From positions 1 to 35,542 of the forward strand of contig CAIMPC010000002.1 of assembly GCA_903843285.1 (NCBI GenBank): 35,542 nucleotides of DNA, in the 5' to 3' direction. The notes beneath the pieces were generated by a model, which was given only the letters and a program-made list of their open reading frames with translations, ran no database searches and had not been told where the DNA came from. Numbering within the stretch: the stretch's first letter is position 1; each line of letters opens with the position of its first letter. Shown here piece by piece: positions 18,090-27,236 of the stretch. The position numbers and the translations under genes are program-made. Origin of the DNA: Candidatus Omnitrophota bacterium (lineage in GTDB: Bacteria > Omnitrophota > Gorgyraeia > 2-01-FULL-45-10).

Positions 18090-19484
18090 ATGGAATTAAA
18101 AGGTAAACGGGTAACGGTAATAGGGCTGGGGAATAGCGGAGTCAATGCCGCGTTACTACTGGTAAAGCATGGAGCGAAGGTATTTGCGACCGATGCCGGT
18201 ATCAATTCTGAACTTAAGAAGACCAAGGCGAAGCTGGAGGCTAAGGGCATCAACGTCGAGATAGGCGCGCATACGGAAGCGTTTGTTAAGGGGAGCGCTC
18301 TGGTGGTCCTGAGCCCGGGCGTGGAAGAGTCGTCTAAGGCTGTGCAATGGGCAATTCAGCATAATATACGGATCATAGGCGAGATGGAGCTGGGATACCA
18401 GTTCTGCAAAGGCAGGATAATCGCGATAACCGGAACTAACGGTAAGTCGACCGTTACAACTCTGATAGGAGAGATCCTTAAGAATGGCGGCGCGGATGCG
18501 GTGGTCTGCGGTAATATAGGTAATTCGCTGTGCGGCGAGGTCGCGAAGATTAAAAAAGATACGTGGGTCGTCATTGAAGTCAGTTCAGCGCAGCTCGAAC
18601 GCATAGGAACCTTTAAGCCGCATATAGCTATAATACTCAATATCACGGACGATCATATGGATCGCTATAAGAACTTCTACGAGTATTTCAATTATAAGCT
18701 GAAGATATTCGCAAATCAGGATAAGAATGATATCCTGATCCTGAATCACGACGCAGAAAATCTGAGGAATATTAAAGGCCTGGCGGGATCCAATGTTCTT
18801 TTTTATTCCAAAAATAAACCCACGACCAGCGTCCATGATATTTCTGCTTACGTGAAGGACGAGTGGATTTGCTGTATATGCGGCGAAGGCGAGAAGGAGA
18901 TAGTGCACATTAACGATATAAAGCTTAAGGGCATTCATAACCTTGAGAACGTTATCGTCTGCAGTCTTATAGGTATGATTATAGGTGTGACGGCCAGGGC
19001 GATAAGAGATACCGTGAGGACTTTTACGGGGCTCAGCCACAGATTCGAGACGGTGGCCGTAGTGGATGGCGTAGAATACATAGATGACTCTAAGAGTACC
19101 ACGGTCGATTCCACTAAGAGGGCTCTGGAGTCTTGTGAAAAGCCTGTGATATTGATTGCCGGCGGTAAGGATAAGCATAGTAACTATAATGTTGCCTCGG
19201 CCATCGTAGAGGAAAAAGCCAGACATGTCATTCTGATAGGAGAGGCAACCGATGCCATAAAGAAATCGCTTATAGGAAGCGCCCCTATCTATGAAGCTAA
19301 GGATATGGACGAGGCGGTTCTGCAGTCAGGCAAATTGGCCCATAACGGATGGATTGTGCTATTGTCTCCGATGTGCTCAAGCTTCGACATGTATAAGAGC
19401 TATAAAGAACGCGGCGATAAATTTAAAGAAGCCGTAAAGAAATTAAAGAGTAAACAGGAGACCGCGGAGGGCATGAAGAAGTGA
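18090..19484 (+). CDS. murD: UDP-MurNAc-L-alanine:D-glutamate ligase MurD
   Basis: MurD adds D-glutamate to UDP-MurNAc-L-Ala in the cytoplasm. The 464-residue protein starts with the Rossmann-like KRVTVIGLGNSG and has the ATP loop TGTNGKST (114-121). EVSSAQLE, LNITDDHMDRY and DDSKSTTVDST follow in the order usual for MurD. The start ATG has AAAAGGA 6 bases upstream. It is the first gene after the structured gap, and its stop overlaps the ftsW start by 4 bases. Confidence 0.96.
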   Translation: MELKGKRVTVIGLGNSGVNAALLLVKHGAKVFATDAGINSELKKTKAKLEAKGINVEIGAHTEAFVKGSALVVLSPGVEESSKAVQWAIQHNIRIIGEMELGYQFCKGRIIAITGTNGKSTVTTLIGEILKNGGADAVVCGNIGNSLCGEVAKIKKDTWVVIEVSSAQLERIGTFKPHIAIILNITDDHMDRYKNFYEYFNYKLKIFANQDKNDILILNHDAENLRNIKGLAGSNVLFYSKNKPTTSVHDISAYVKDEWICCICGEGEKEIVHINDIKLKGIHNLENVIVCSLIGMIIGVTARAIRDTVRTFTGLSHRFETVAVVDGVEYIDDSKSTTVDSTKRALESCEKPVILIAGGKDKHSNYNVASAIVEEKARHVILIGEATDAIKKSLIGSAPIYEAKDMDEAVLQSGKLAHNGWIVLLSPMCSSFDMYKSYKERGDKFKEAVKKLKSKQETAEGMKK

Positions 19485-20575
19485 GGAGTGTAAGGACATC
19501 GATATTTACGATAGTCGCGATACTGGTCGGTATCGGGATTGTAATGATATATTCCGCCAGCGCGATCTACGCATATAGCAACATGCATGACAGTCTGTAT
19601 TTTCTTAACAGGCATCTCATATATCTGGTTATAGGGCTTGGAATGATGCTTATAACCATGTCGGTAGATTTAAGGAAGATCAGGGAGTTGTCGAGGCCAT
19701 TAATGCTGTTGGCGATAGCGCTATTGGTGCTTGTGCTCGTTCCTCATATCGGTAAAGAGATATCCGGAGCCAAGCGCTGGTTTAAGCTCGGTCCGGTTAA
19801 TTTCCAGCCATCTGAATTTGCAAAAATAGCCATGCTTATATTTATGGCGGATTTTATAGCCAGAAAGAAGGAGCTTATAAAGAGTTTTTTTCGCGGATAT
19901 ATACCCGCTATGATAGTGTTGGGCACTGCTGTGGGCCTCATACTTCTCGAGCCTGATCTGGGAACAGCCGTTACGATCTCTGTAATATCGGTGATGATGC
20001 TTTACGTGAGCGGTCTAAGGGTGAGCTACATAGTGGCAACTTTTATGGCGAGCCTTCCCCTTCTGTATATGCTTCTATTTAAGGTCTCTTTCAGGAGGAA
20101 ACGCTTAATGATATTCCTGAACCCATGGTCGGATAAACGGGGTACAGGTTTCCAGATAATCCAATCATTTATTGCGCTGGGATCCGGAGGGTTATTTGGC
20201 GTGGGGCTTGGTCAGTCGAGACAGAAGTTATTTTATCTGCCGGCGTCGCATACCGACTTTATCTTCTCAATCATAGGTGAGGAACTGGGTTTTATAGGCA
20301 CCTCTGTTGTTGTAGTCTTATTCATACTATTTGTGCTCGAAGGTATGAAGGTAGTTATGCGGACAGGAGAGACGTTTGAAAAGACGCTAAGCTTCGGGAT
20401 AGTATCGATGATAGCGCTCGAGGCGATAATAAATATAGGCGTCACCGCAGGGGCCCTGCCGACTAAAGGATTGCCGCTGCCGTTCATAAGCTACGGAGGA
20501 AGCGGCCTCATTTTCCATCTTATGGCGGTGGGGTTATTATTGAACACGGCAAAGAGCTGTGATACAGTTAGATGA
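19481..20575 (+). CDS. ftsW: Peptidoglycan glycosyltransferase FtsW
   Basis: FtsW is the SEDS-family polymerase that extends septal glycan from lipid II together with FtsI. The 364-residue protein has about ten membrane segments and the SEDS marks GAKRWFKLG, PSEFAKIA, EPDLGTA, GLGQSRQKLFYLPASHTDFIFSIIGEELGFIG and PLPFISYGGSG. It starts at a GTG inside the murD stop (GTGA), consistent with translational coupling. murG follows after 24 bases. RodA is the alternative within the family, but the dcw location favours FtsW. Confidence 0.95.
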   Translation: MRSVRTSIFTIVAILVGIGIVMIYSASAIYAYSNMHDSLYFLNRHLIYLVIGLGMMLITMSVDLRKIRELSRPLMLLAIALLVLVLVPHIGKEISGAKRWFKLGPVNFQPSEFAKIAMLIFMADFIARKKELIKSFFRGYIPAMIVLGTAVGLILLEPDLGTAVTISVISVMMLYVSGLRVSYIVATFMASLPLLYMLLFKVSFRRKRLMIFLNPWSDKRGTGFQIIQSFIALGSGGLFGVGLGQSRQKLFYLPASHTDFIFSIIGEELGFIGTSVVVVLFILFVLEGMKVVMRTGETFEKTLSFGIVSMIALEAIINIGVTAGALPTKGLPLPFISYGGSGLIFHLMAVGLLLNTAKSCDTVR

Positions 20576-20599
20576 ACGGTATAAATACAGATTAATCAT

Positions 20600-21697
20600 A
20601 TGAAAATTATAATAGCAGCAGGTGGTTCTGGAGGCCATATATTTCCGGCGATAGCGCTTGGTAAAGAGCTCTTAGCGAATGATCGAGAAAATAAGATAAT
20701 GTATATAGGCAGCGATAAGGCGCTGGATAAGCGGATGCTCGAGAAAGAAGGAGCGCGCTTTGAAACGATGTCAGCTAATAAGCTGGCTTATAAGGTCTCT
20801 CCGGATATAATAATAGTCTTATTAAAATCGATAGTGGATCTATTTAAGGCCTTATCTATAATGCTTTCATATAGGCCCGACGTGGTTATAGGTTTCGGAG
20901 GATATGTCTCCTTTCCGGTTATAACCGCCGCTAAAGCTTTTCGCATACCAACGATAATACACGAACAGAATGTTGTCCCGGGCAGAGCCAATAGCATCTT
21001 ATTCAGATTAGCCGATAGGGTGGCGCTTAGCTTTGAGGAGACTAAGAAGTTTATGGACCGCTATGCCGCAAAGTCTGTGCTTACCGGTAATCCTGTCCGT
21101 AATGAAATATTGAAGAGTGGTCGTTCTTATTCCGCAAAATGTTTCGGATTGGATGAACGCAAGTTTACGATCCTTATCATAGGCGGCAGTCAGGGCGCGG
21201 CTTTTCTTAATAGGACATTTATAGATGCGCTGTCTGCCATAGGGCCGGAGGTAAGGCCCCGGCTTCAAATCATCCATATTACAGGCGTGAAGGATTACGA
21301 GTGGGCGCTTAAAGCGTATGATGGGCTGGGCATAGATTACAGAGTGCATTCTTTTATAGACAGGATAGAAGAAGCCTATGGCGCGGCTAATTTGGTGGTA
21401 ACGAGGTCCGGCGCATCGGCATTATTTGAGCTCGCGATCCTTCGTAAGCCGATGATATTGATACCGTATCCTTATGCAATGAGCCATCAGCTCGATAATG
21501 CGCTCGTCTTCTCTGGGCGTAAAGCGGCTATCGTTGTGGAAGAGAAGGGATTGTCCCCGGAGACGCTCGGGGGTTTGATATGCGGACTAATTAAAGATAA
21601 AGACAGACTGCGCAGTCTGGGGGAAGCGGCAGGTGAGCTGGCCAGGCCTTTGGCATCGAAAAATTTAGCCGATGAAGTTAATTTATTAAAAGGATAA
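20600..21697 (+). CDS. murG: UDP-GlcNAc:undecaprenyl-PP-MurNAc-pentapeptide transferase MurG
   Basis: MurG converts lipid I to lipid II at the inner face of the membrane. The 365-residue GT-B protein shows GGSGGHIFPAIAL at the N-terminus, VIGFGGYVSFP, IHEQNVVPGRAN, TGNPVR and IIGGSQGAAFLN. It ends with the donor-binding region TRSGASALFELAILRKPMIL and MSHQLDNA. No clear ribosome binding site precedes the ATG; the preceding bases are AT-rich. It is the last gene before the 168-base repeat-bearing gap ahead of murC-murB. Confidence 0.96.
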   Translation: MKIIIAAGGSGGHIFPAIALGKELLANDRENKIMYIGSDKALDKRMLEKEGARFETMSANKLAYKVSPDIIIVLLKSIVDLFKALSIMLSYRPDVVIGFGGYVSFPVITAAKAFRIPTIIHEQNVVPGRANSILFRLADRVALSFEETKKFMDRYAAKSVLTGNPVRNEILKSGRSYSAKCFGLDERKFTILIIGGSQGAAFLNRTFIDALSAIGPEVRPRLQIIHITGVKDYEWALKAYDGLGIDYRVHSFIDRIEEAYGAANLVVTRSGASALFELAILRKPMILIPYPYAMSHQLDNALVFSGRKAAIVVEEKGLSPETLGGLICGLIKDKDRLRSLGEAAGELARPLASKNLADEVNLLKG

Positions 21698-21728
21698 GTA
21701 ATAGATTAGCGTGGGAAAGCTCCCCCTC

Positions 21729-21818
21729 GTCATTCTGAGGGCGAAGCCCGAAGAATCTAAAAATCTAAAAAACGAGATCCTTCGCCCGCCACCAATACTT
21801 CGGCGGGCTCAGGATGAC
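21729..21818. repeat. Palindromic repeat between murG and murC-murB
   Basis: GTCATTCTGAG (21729-21739) and CTCAGGATGAC (21808-21818) are inverted termini with one mismatch. Inside are GAAGAATCT and a GCCCGCC...GGCGGGC hairpin. It belongs to the same family as the copy inside the giant gene and interrupts the otherwise tight dcw run. Confidence 0.8.
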
Positions 21819-21865
21819 AGAAGTAAGTTTTCTTCTCTTGGCTAAACTGTTAAAAGGATGATGAA

Positions 21866-24175
21866 ATGTTAGAGGGGAAAAAGAATATACATTTTGTGGG
21901 AGTCGGTGGTATCGGAATGAGCGCGATCGCCCACGTCTTATTACAGATGGGCCATGACGTTTCCGGTTCGGATGTCGAGGCGAGCCATATAACCAAGCGG
22001 CTTAAAGCTATGGGCGGTGAGATGCATATGGGGCACAGAAGATCGAATGTCCCGGAAGACGTCGATATTCTCGTCTATTCATCATCTGTTACAAAAGATA
22101 ATGCGGAGATGAAAGAGGGTTTAAAGCGCGGCGCCCGGATAGTGCACCGCGCGCGGATGTTGGGGGAGATATTTAATAACAAGAAGGGCATCGCGGTTAC
22201 CGGCACCCACGGCAAGACCACAACGACGTCCCTCATAGCGGTCATGCTAGAAAATGCCGGACTTGATCCTACGGCGCTGATAGGCGGTGAGGTGAGCCGG
22301 TTTAACGGCAATGCAAAGCTGGGCAAGGGGCCTTACGTAGTTTGCGAGGCCGATGAGAGCGACAGTTCCTTTATCCAGCTTAAACCCCTTTACGCTGTCA
22401 TCACAAATATAGAGATGGAGCATCTGGACCATTTTAAGTCGCTCGAGCACATCCATAAGTCATTTAAGGCCTTCACGGCTAATGTGAAAAAAGGGGGAGC
22501 TCTATTTTATAATGCCGACGATCTCAATACGCGCATCGTCCTTAAGGGCTTCAGAAAAAATAGCGAGTCCTTTGGTTTTACAAAACATGCCGATATGTAT
22601 CCCATGGGTATAAAAATGGACGGATTTAATACCTCATTCAAATGTGTATATAAAAATAGAGTTCTGGGTACCGTAGATCTAAGTATTCCGGGCAGACATA
22701 ATGTGCTGAATACATTGGCCTGTATCCTGGTCGGGCTTAAACTCGGAATAGGATTTAAAGATATAGTGAGATCTATAAAAGATTTTGATGGAGCCAAACG
22801 ACGTTTTCAGTTAAGGGCGGATTCGGACGGAGTGATGCTGATAGACGATTATGCGCATCATCCGACGGAGATAAGGGCTGTTCTGGATGCCTGTAACAAT
22901 TGGAAAAATAGGCGCATCATAGCCGTGTTTCAACCTCATAGGTATTCGCGCACCCAACTTCTCGCCGATGAATTTGGCAGGTGTTTTAAGGGGGTTGATA
23001 AACTCATCCTGACCGATATCTACGCCGCCAGCGAAGCTGAAATAGACGGCGTTTCGATCATGAGTATCTTCGATAAAGTGAAGCAAAACGGCCTGTCAGA
23101 CGTGACCGTGCTGAAGAAAGACGCTATACCTGACTATGTAATGAGGATTAAGAAGCCCGGAGACATTATCCTGGTGCTCGGAGCAGGCGATATAAAGAAA
23201 GTTGCGGACGAGCTGACAGAAATGTTGATCCGGAAGGCATCGGGTAATTCTGGATATTCTCTGAACAATGAAATTATGTCCGAGCTAAAGAATAGCATTA
23301 AGGGTAATATAAAGATAGGGCAGATGTTGTCGCGGAGGACATCTTTCAGGATAGGCGGCAGAGCCGATATATGGGTAGAGCCATCGGATATTAAAGATCT
23401 TCAGAGAACGTTGGCTTTCATTAATAAACATAAGATACCGATGCTGGTCATAGGTAATGGGTCTAATATACTTGCCTGTGACAATGGATTTAACGGCATA
23501 TTGGTACATCTTGGCTCGGAAAGTTTTAAGCATATTAAGATCTCGGGAACCACGATCACTGTGGGAGCGGGATTCAGTCTGCCCAAACTCGTCAGAAAGG
23601 GATGCGAGCACGGCCTGGGCGGCATGGAGTCTCTGGTAGGTATACCCGGAACGGTAGGCGGCGCTATATTTATGAATGCCGGAGGCCATAAAAATCCTGC
23701 ATATAGAAACATAGGTGAGCTGGTAACATCATTAAAAGTGATGGACCATGAGGGTAAGGTAAAGACGATGAATAAGAGAGATCTCGTCTTTAGCTACAGA
23801 TCCTCAAATCTTGATCGCTATATTGTGCTCGAGGCCAAATTAAAACTGGATAGATCCGACAGCGCTAATTTGATCTCCAGCTGTGGCAGATTCCTGAAGA
23901 TAAAGAAGGATAAGCAGGTATTGGATTCCCCCAGCGCCGGCTGTATGTTTAAGAATCCGGATAATTTTCAGTTCTCGTGCGGTCAGATGATAGATATGCT
24001 GAAGCTTAAAGGAAAGAGGATAGGTGATGCCGAGATATCGCATAAACACGCTAATTTTATCATTAATCGCGGGAGCGCCAGGTGCAAGGATGTGCTGGAA
24101 CTCGCAGATTTTATTAAAAGCAGAGTAAAAGAGAGCTATGGAATAGATCTCGATATGGAAGTGAAGCTTATATGA
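21866..24175 (+). CDS. murC-murB: MurC-MurB fusion: UDP-MurNAc:L-alanine ligase and UDP-enolpyruvyl-GlcNAc reductase
   Basis: One 769-residue chain joins two early steps of peptidoglycan precursor synthesis. Residues 1 to about 455 are MurC: the GVGGIGMSAIA nucleotide fold, ATP loop TGTHGKTT (112-119), ADESDSSF, and DDYAHHPTE near 330. A short linker leads to MurB at about 470-769, with FAD-binding GNGSN (530-534), GIPGTVGGAIFMNAGG, YRSSNL, KHANFIIN and a C-terminal Glu765. MurB reduces enolpyruvyl-UDP-GlcNAc with NADPH and MurC then adds L-alanine, so the fusion joins consecutive enzymes in reverse order along the chain. At the usual proton-donor serine the sequence reads SAGCMF, with Cys693. 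The ATG has AAAAGG upstream, and the stop overlaps ddl by 4 bases. Confidence 0.95.
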   Translation: MLEGKKNIHFVGVGGIGMSAIAHVLLQMGHDVSGSDVEASHITKRLKAMGGEMHMGHRRSNVPEDVDILVYSSSVTKDNAEMKEGLKRGARIVHRARMLGEIFNNKKGIAVTGTHGKTTTTSLIAVMLENAGLDPTALIGGEVSRFNGNAKLGKGPYVVCEADESDSSFIQLKPLYAVITNIEMEHLDHFKSLEHIHKSFKAFTANVKKGGALFYNADDLNTRIVLKGFRKNSESFGFTKHADMYPMGIKMDGFNTSFKCVYKNRVLGTVDLSIPGRHNVLNTLACILVGLKLGIGFKDIVRSIKDFDGAKRRFQLRADSDGVMLIDDYAHHPTEIRAVLDACNNWKNRRIIAVFQPHRYSRTQLLADEFGRCFKGVDKLILTDIYAASEAEIDGVSIMSIFDKVKQNGLSDVTVLKKDAIPDYVMRIKKPGDIILVLGAGDIKKVADELTEMLIRKASGNSGYSLNNEIMSELKNSIKGNIKIGQMLSRRTSFRIGGRADIWVEPSDIKDLQRTLAFINKHKIPMLVIGNGSNILACDNGFNGILVHLGSESFKHIKISGTTITVGAGFSLPKLVRKGCEHGLGGMESLVGIPGTVGGAIFMNAGGHKNPAYRNIGELVTSLKVMDHEGKVKTMNKRDLVFSYRSSNLDRYIVLEAKLKLDRSDSANLISSCGRFLKIKKDKQVLDSPSAGCMFKNPDNFQFSCGQMIDMLKLKGKRIGDAEISHKHANFIINRGSARCKDVLELADFIKSRVKESYGIDLDMEVKLI

Positions 24176-25092
24176 TAACAAAATCGCTGGGCAGAATAGG
24201 TGTTCTCGCCGGCGGACCGTCAAATGAGCGCGAGATAAGCCTGAGAAGCGGTAGGGCGGTATATGAGAGCCTCGTCAAGGAAGGTGTCGATGCGGTTCTT
24301 CTCGACGTGCGTGATGATAATATATGCGATGTGGTGAAAAATAATATGATAGATGTCGCCTTCATAGCTTTGCATGGCAGGTTCGGTGAGGATGGGACGG
24401 TGCAGAATATGCTGGAGGGCCTTAAGATACCTTATACAGGTTCGGGTCCTAAGGCCTCAAATGATGCATTGGATAAAATTTTATCTAAAGCCATATTTGA
24501 AGATTTCGGGATCTCGACGCCAGGTTACGTGAAATTACATAAGAGCGGCTATAGAATAGAAGACTGTAATAGGCTGGGTTTTCCGATGGTGGTGAAGCCG
24601 CATCTCGAAGGTTCAAGTATTGGCCTATCTGTAGTTCGCACTAAAAATGAGCTTCCGGCTGCTGTGGATAAGGCTTTTGAATACGGAGAGATGGTTCTCG
24701 TAGAGGAATATATTGCCGGCCGGGAACTCACGGTTGGTATATTGGACGACGAGCCTCTTCCGGTTATAGAAATAATGACAAAAGATAATCTATACGATTT
24801 TAAAGCCAAGTATATCGATACCGATACCAAATATCTCGTACCGGCGCCTTTGGATGAAGGCATTGCCATAAGAGTGCAGGAGCTTGGTAAAAGATCTCAT
24901 CACGCCCTCGGGTGCAGGTGTTTTTCCCGTGTAGATATTATGATGGGTCAGTCGGGTAAGCTTTTTGCGCTGGAGGTCAATACCATTCCCGGAATGACCG
25001 AAAGAAGCCTTTTACCTAAAGCGGCATCGGCAATTGGCTTGAGTTTCGGTGATTTATGTATTAGACTTATCAAGGACGCCATAAATAGGTAA
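24172..25092 (+). CDS. ddl: D-alanine:D-alanine ligase Ddl
   Basis: Ddl makes the D-Ala-D-Ala dipeptide used by MurF. The 306-residue ATP-grasp protein is of the short DdlB-like size. It shows GGPSNEREISLRSG, ALHGRFGEDGTVQ, GSGPKASNDALDK, VVKPHLEGSSIGL, EEYIAGRELTVG and the metal-binding end LEVNTIPGMTERSLLPKAA. A tyrosine or phenylalanine that helps discriminate the second D-alanine from D-lactate cannot be assigned with confidence by eye. The ATG overlaps the murC-murB stop. ftsQ begins immediately after the stop. Confidence 0.95.
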   Translation: MITKSLGRIGVLAGGPSNEREISLRSGRAVYESLVKEGVDAVLLDVRDDNICDVVKNNMIDVAFIALHGRFGEDGTVQNMLEGLKIPYTGSGPKASNDALDKILSKAIFEDFGISTPGYVKLHKSGYRIEDCNRLGFPMVVKPHLEGSSIGLSVVRTKNELPAAVDKAFEYGEMVLVEEYIAGRELTVGILDDEPLPVIEIMTKDNLYDFKAKYIDTDTKYLVPAPLDEGIAIRVQELGKRSHHALGCRCFSRVDIMMGQSGKLFALEVNTIPGMTERSLLPKAASAIGLSFGDLCIRLIKDAINR

Positions 25093-25896
25093 GTGAAAAA
25101 CATGGGAAAAACCAGGAAGCAAAAAAAGTCTAAGGCCGCAGGCTCTAAGTCGGGAATTAATGATTTAATCCTGTCTAAGATGAGGACCTTTTCCGTAGTG
25201 GCCATATTTATTTTATTTGCGGTTGTTCTGGCCAGGGCGCTTGTCGAAAGATCGGACTACTTTAAATTAAGAACGGTCGATGTTAAGGCGTCGTTTCTCG
25301 ATCCCAGGGCTCGGTACGCGATAGGCAGTAAGGTATTAGGCGCTTACGGATCCAAAAATATATTTAACATTAATCTGAAGAATATCGCCGATAGCATACA
25401 GAATAGCTATGGGGATGTAAAAGACGTAGTAGCCGTGATATCGCTTCCCGACAGAATGGTGATCAGTTTGAAGCTTCGACGGCCGGTAGCCTTAGTTAAG
25501 GGCGTTAAGTTTTATCCCGTGGACGAGGATGGAGTCGTCCTGCCGGGTGGAAGCAGGGCGGATGCCCTCAATGATATGCCTATAATAAGCGGGATAGACA
25601 TAGGCACCGGCAATTCGCGTTTTACATCCAGAAATTTGAGACTGGCGCTGGAATTATTGGGAGAGATCAGGTTTAATCGCATCGTCTCATCGCTCGGAAT
25701 ATATTCTATAACCGTTTATGATCCTAAAAATTTGTCATTCTATTTTAAAAATGGCGTTGAGGTCAGGGTGGGCGATGAAAATTTCAGGGATAAGTTGAGC
25801 CTTTTAAGCAGGGCTTTAAGGGATTCGCGGCTAGTTCTCGATAACGTAAAGTATATCGATGTCCGTTTTAAGGATATAATAATAGGGCCGAAGTAG
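25093..25896 (+). CDS. ftsQ: Cell division protein FtsQ (DivIB-like)
   Basis: FtsQ bridges the cytoplasmic and periplasmic parts of the divisome. The 267-residue protein has a lysine-rich cytoplasmic start, one membrane helix (about residues 34-53), and a POTRA domain beginning at FKLRTVDVKASF. A beta-rich region follows, with the family-like YIDVRFKDIIIGPK ending. Translation is placed at the GTG right after the ddl stop. An ATG 9 bases downstream (25102) is an equally possible start, as neither has a strong ribosome binding site. A repeat-filled 251-base gap separates it from ftsA. Confidence 0.88.
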   Translation: MKNMGKTRKQKKSKAAGSKSGINDLILSKMRTFSVVAIFILFAVVLARALVERSDYFKLRTVDVKASFLDPRARYAIGSKVLGAYGSKNIFNINLKNIADSIQNSYGDVKDVVAVISLPDRMVISLKLRRPVALVKGVKFYPVDEDGVVLPGGSRADALNDMPIISGIDIGTGNSRFTSRNLRLALELLGEIRFNRIVSSLGIYSITVYDPKNLSFYFKNGVEVRVGDENFRDKLSLLSRALRDSRLVLDNVKYIDVRFKDIIIGPK

Positions 25897-25919
25897 TAAA
25901 ATGGAATGCGAAATGTCAC

Positions 25920-26076
25920 GTCATTCTGACAGAAGCTCGAAGAACGAAGTAAAGAGCGTCTGTCATCCTGACGAGCGAAGCGACGAAGCCTGCCTGCCTA
26001 CTGTCGAACACCTGCAGGTAGGCAGGGATCTCGCTTTTAGATTCTTCGGTCGGCCGATGGCCTCCCTCAGAATGAC
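25920..26076. repeat. Composite palindromic repeat between ftsQ and ftsA
   Basis: Outer termini GTCATTCTGA (25920-25929) and TCAGAATGAC (26067-26076) are perfect inverted repeats. A second left terminus, GTCATCCTGACGAGCG, begins at 25962, and an inner hairpin pairs CCTGCCTAC with GTAGGCAGG. The arrangement looks like one element inserted into another of the same family. A 75-codon frame across it (25901-26128) is an artefact of the repeat. The rest of the 25897-26147 gap shows only the ftsA ribosome binding site, CGGAGG. Confidence 0.75.
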
Positions 26077-26147
26077 GAAAGTGGTATTTCGCAATAGTCC
26101 CATATCATTTCGTAATGTTCGCCAATAAATTCGGAGGTAAAACGTAA

Positions 26148-27209
26148 GTGAAGAAGCCTATGGTAGTCACGGGTCTGGATATAGGGTCATCGAAGATAGC
26201 CGCTGTTACTTCAGCGGTGAGTAGTGACGGTCACATAGATATACTAGCGCATGCGACCGGTGATGCCTTCGGCATTGCCGGGGGCATGTTGGCGAACTTG
26301 AACCATTCGATAGATTCCGTATCTAAGGTATTGACGAAGCTGAGAAGTAAGCTATCTAAGAAACCCGATGAGATATACGTTAATATTGGCGCTACGGATG
26401 TCAAGGGCGCAAGATCTATGGGTATGATACCCATAGCATTAAGAGGTAGGGAGATAGTGAAATCCGATATTGATAAGAGCGTCGATGCCGCCAGCACTAT
26501 ACACCTGCCGTTCGATCGGGAGATAATCCATAAGATAGTGCATTCATTTTCGATAGACGACCAGCCATGGATTAAAAATCCGCTCGGCTTATATGCCTCA
26601 CGTCTTGCGTGCGAGGTCTACGTCATAACTGCCAATGTTAATCACATTCAGAGTATTTACAAATGCGTTAACGATGCCGGATATGATGTGAAAGGAATAG
26701 CGTTTACCGGAATTGCCGATGGGATGAGCCTCCTCGACAGAGAGACTAAAGAATCGGGGGCTGTTCTTATAGATATTGGAAGTTCCTTAACAGAGGTCTC
26801 GGTATTCATCGGAGGTTGTCTCGATAGCTTTGACATATTCAGATTTGGAAGCAAGGACGCCGGGAATGATTTTCGGTCGATCACAGCCTTTAATGATATC
26901 ATATCCGCTATAGGCATAAAATTAAGCGTTTTGAACAAAGCGGCATCCGGTGATGTCTCGATAATTTTAGCGGGCGGTTTTTCTCTCGCCGATGGCATGA
27001 TCGAATTCCTGGAAGAGAAGTTTGCGCATCCGGTTAAGATGGGTACTCTGAAACTCGTGCGGGGGGATATGTCAGGTCTTGAAAGCATACGATTGGCGAC
27101 TGCGATAGGATTATGCGCATACGCTTATGAGGTCAAGGCCTCCCTGGAGACCAGGCTCGATAAAAGGCTATTTGCAAAGGTCGAGGAAATTTTCAATAAT
27201 TACTTTTAG
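26148..27209 (+). CDS. ftsA: Cell division protein FtsA, shortened
   Basis: FtsA is the actin-like protein that anchors FtsZ to the membrane. The 353-residue protein has phosphate-1 GLDIGSSK (9-16), a 1C-like region with INIG/GVDVKGARSMG-type sequence, phosphate-2 DIGSSLTEVS, the adenosine motif LAGGFSLADG, and an amphipathic C-terminal end RLFAKVEEIFNNYF that fits the membrane-targeting helix. Family members are usually about 400-430 residues. Here only 69 residues span the phosphate-2 to adenosine motifs, where I expect about 125, so subdomain 2B is much reduced. The GTG start has GGAGG 10 bases upstream. ftsZ does not follow. Confidence 0.85.
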   Translation: MKKPMVVTGLDIGSSKIAAVTSAVSSDGHIDILAHATGDAFGIAGGMLANLNHSIDSVSKVLTKLRSKLSKKPDEIYVNIGATDVKGARSMGMIPIALRGREIVKSDIDKSVDAASTIHLPFDREIIHKIVHSFSIDDQPWIKNPLGLYASRLACEVYVITANVNHIQSIYKCVNDAGYDVKGIAFTGIADGMSLLDRETKESGAVLIDIGSSLTEVSVFIGGCLDSFDIFRFGSKDAGNDFRSITAFNDIISAIGIKLSVLNKAASGDVSIILAGGFSLADGMIEFLEEKFAHPVKMGTLKLVRGDMSGLESIRLATAIGLCAYAYEVKASLETRLDKRLFAKVEEIFNNYF

Positions 27210-27236
27210 CTAATATAACAGTGGAGTGCCCTGCGG

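Noticed and set aside
25901..26128. 75-codon + strand reading frame between ftsQ and ftsA
   Set aside because: It is composed of the palindromic repeat and has no recognisable protein features.
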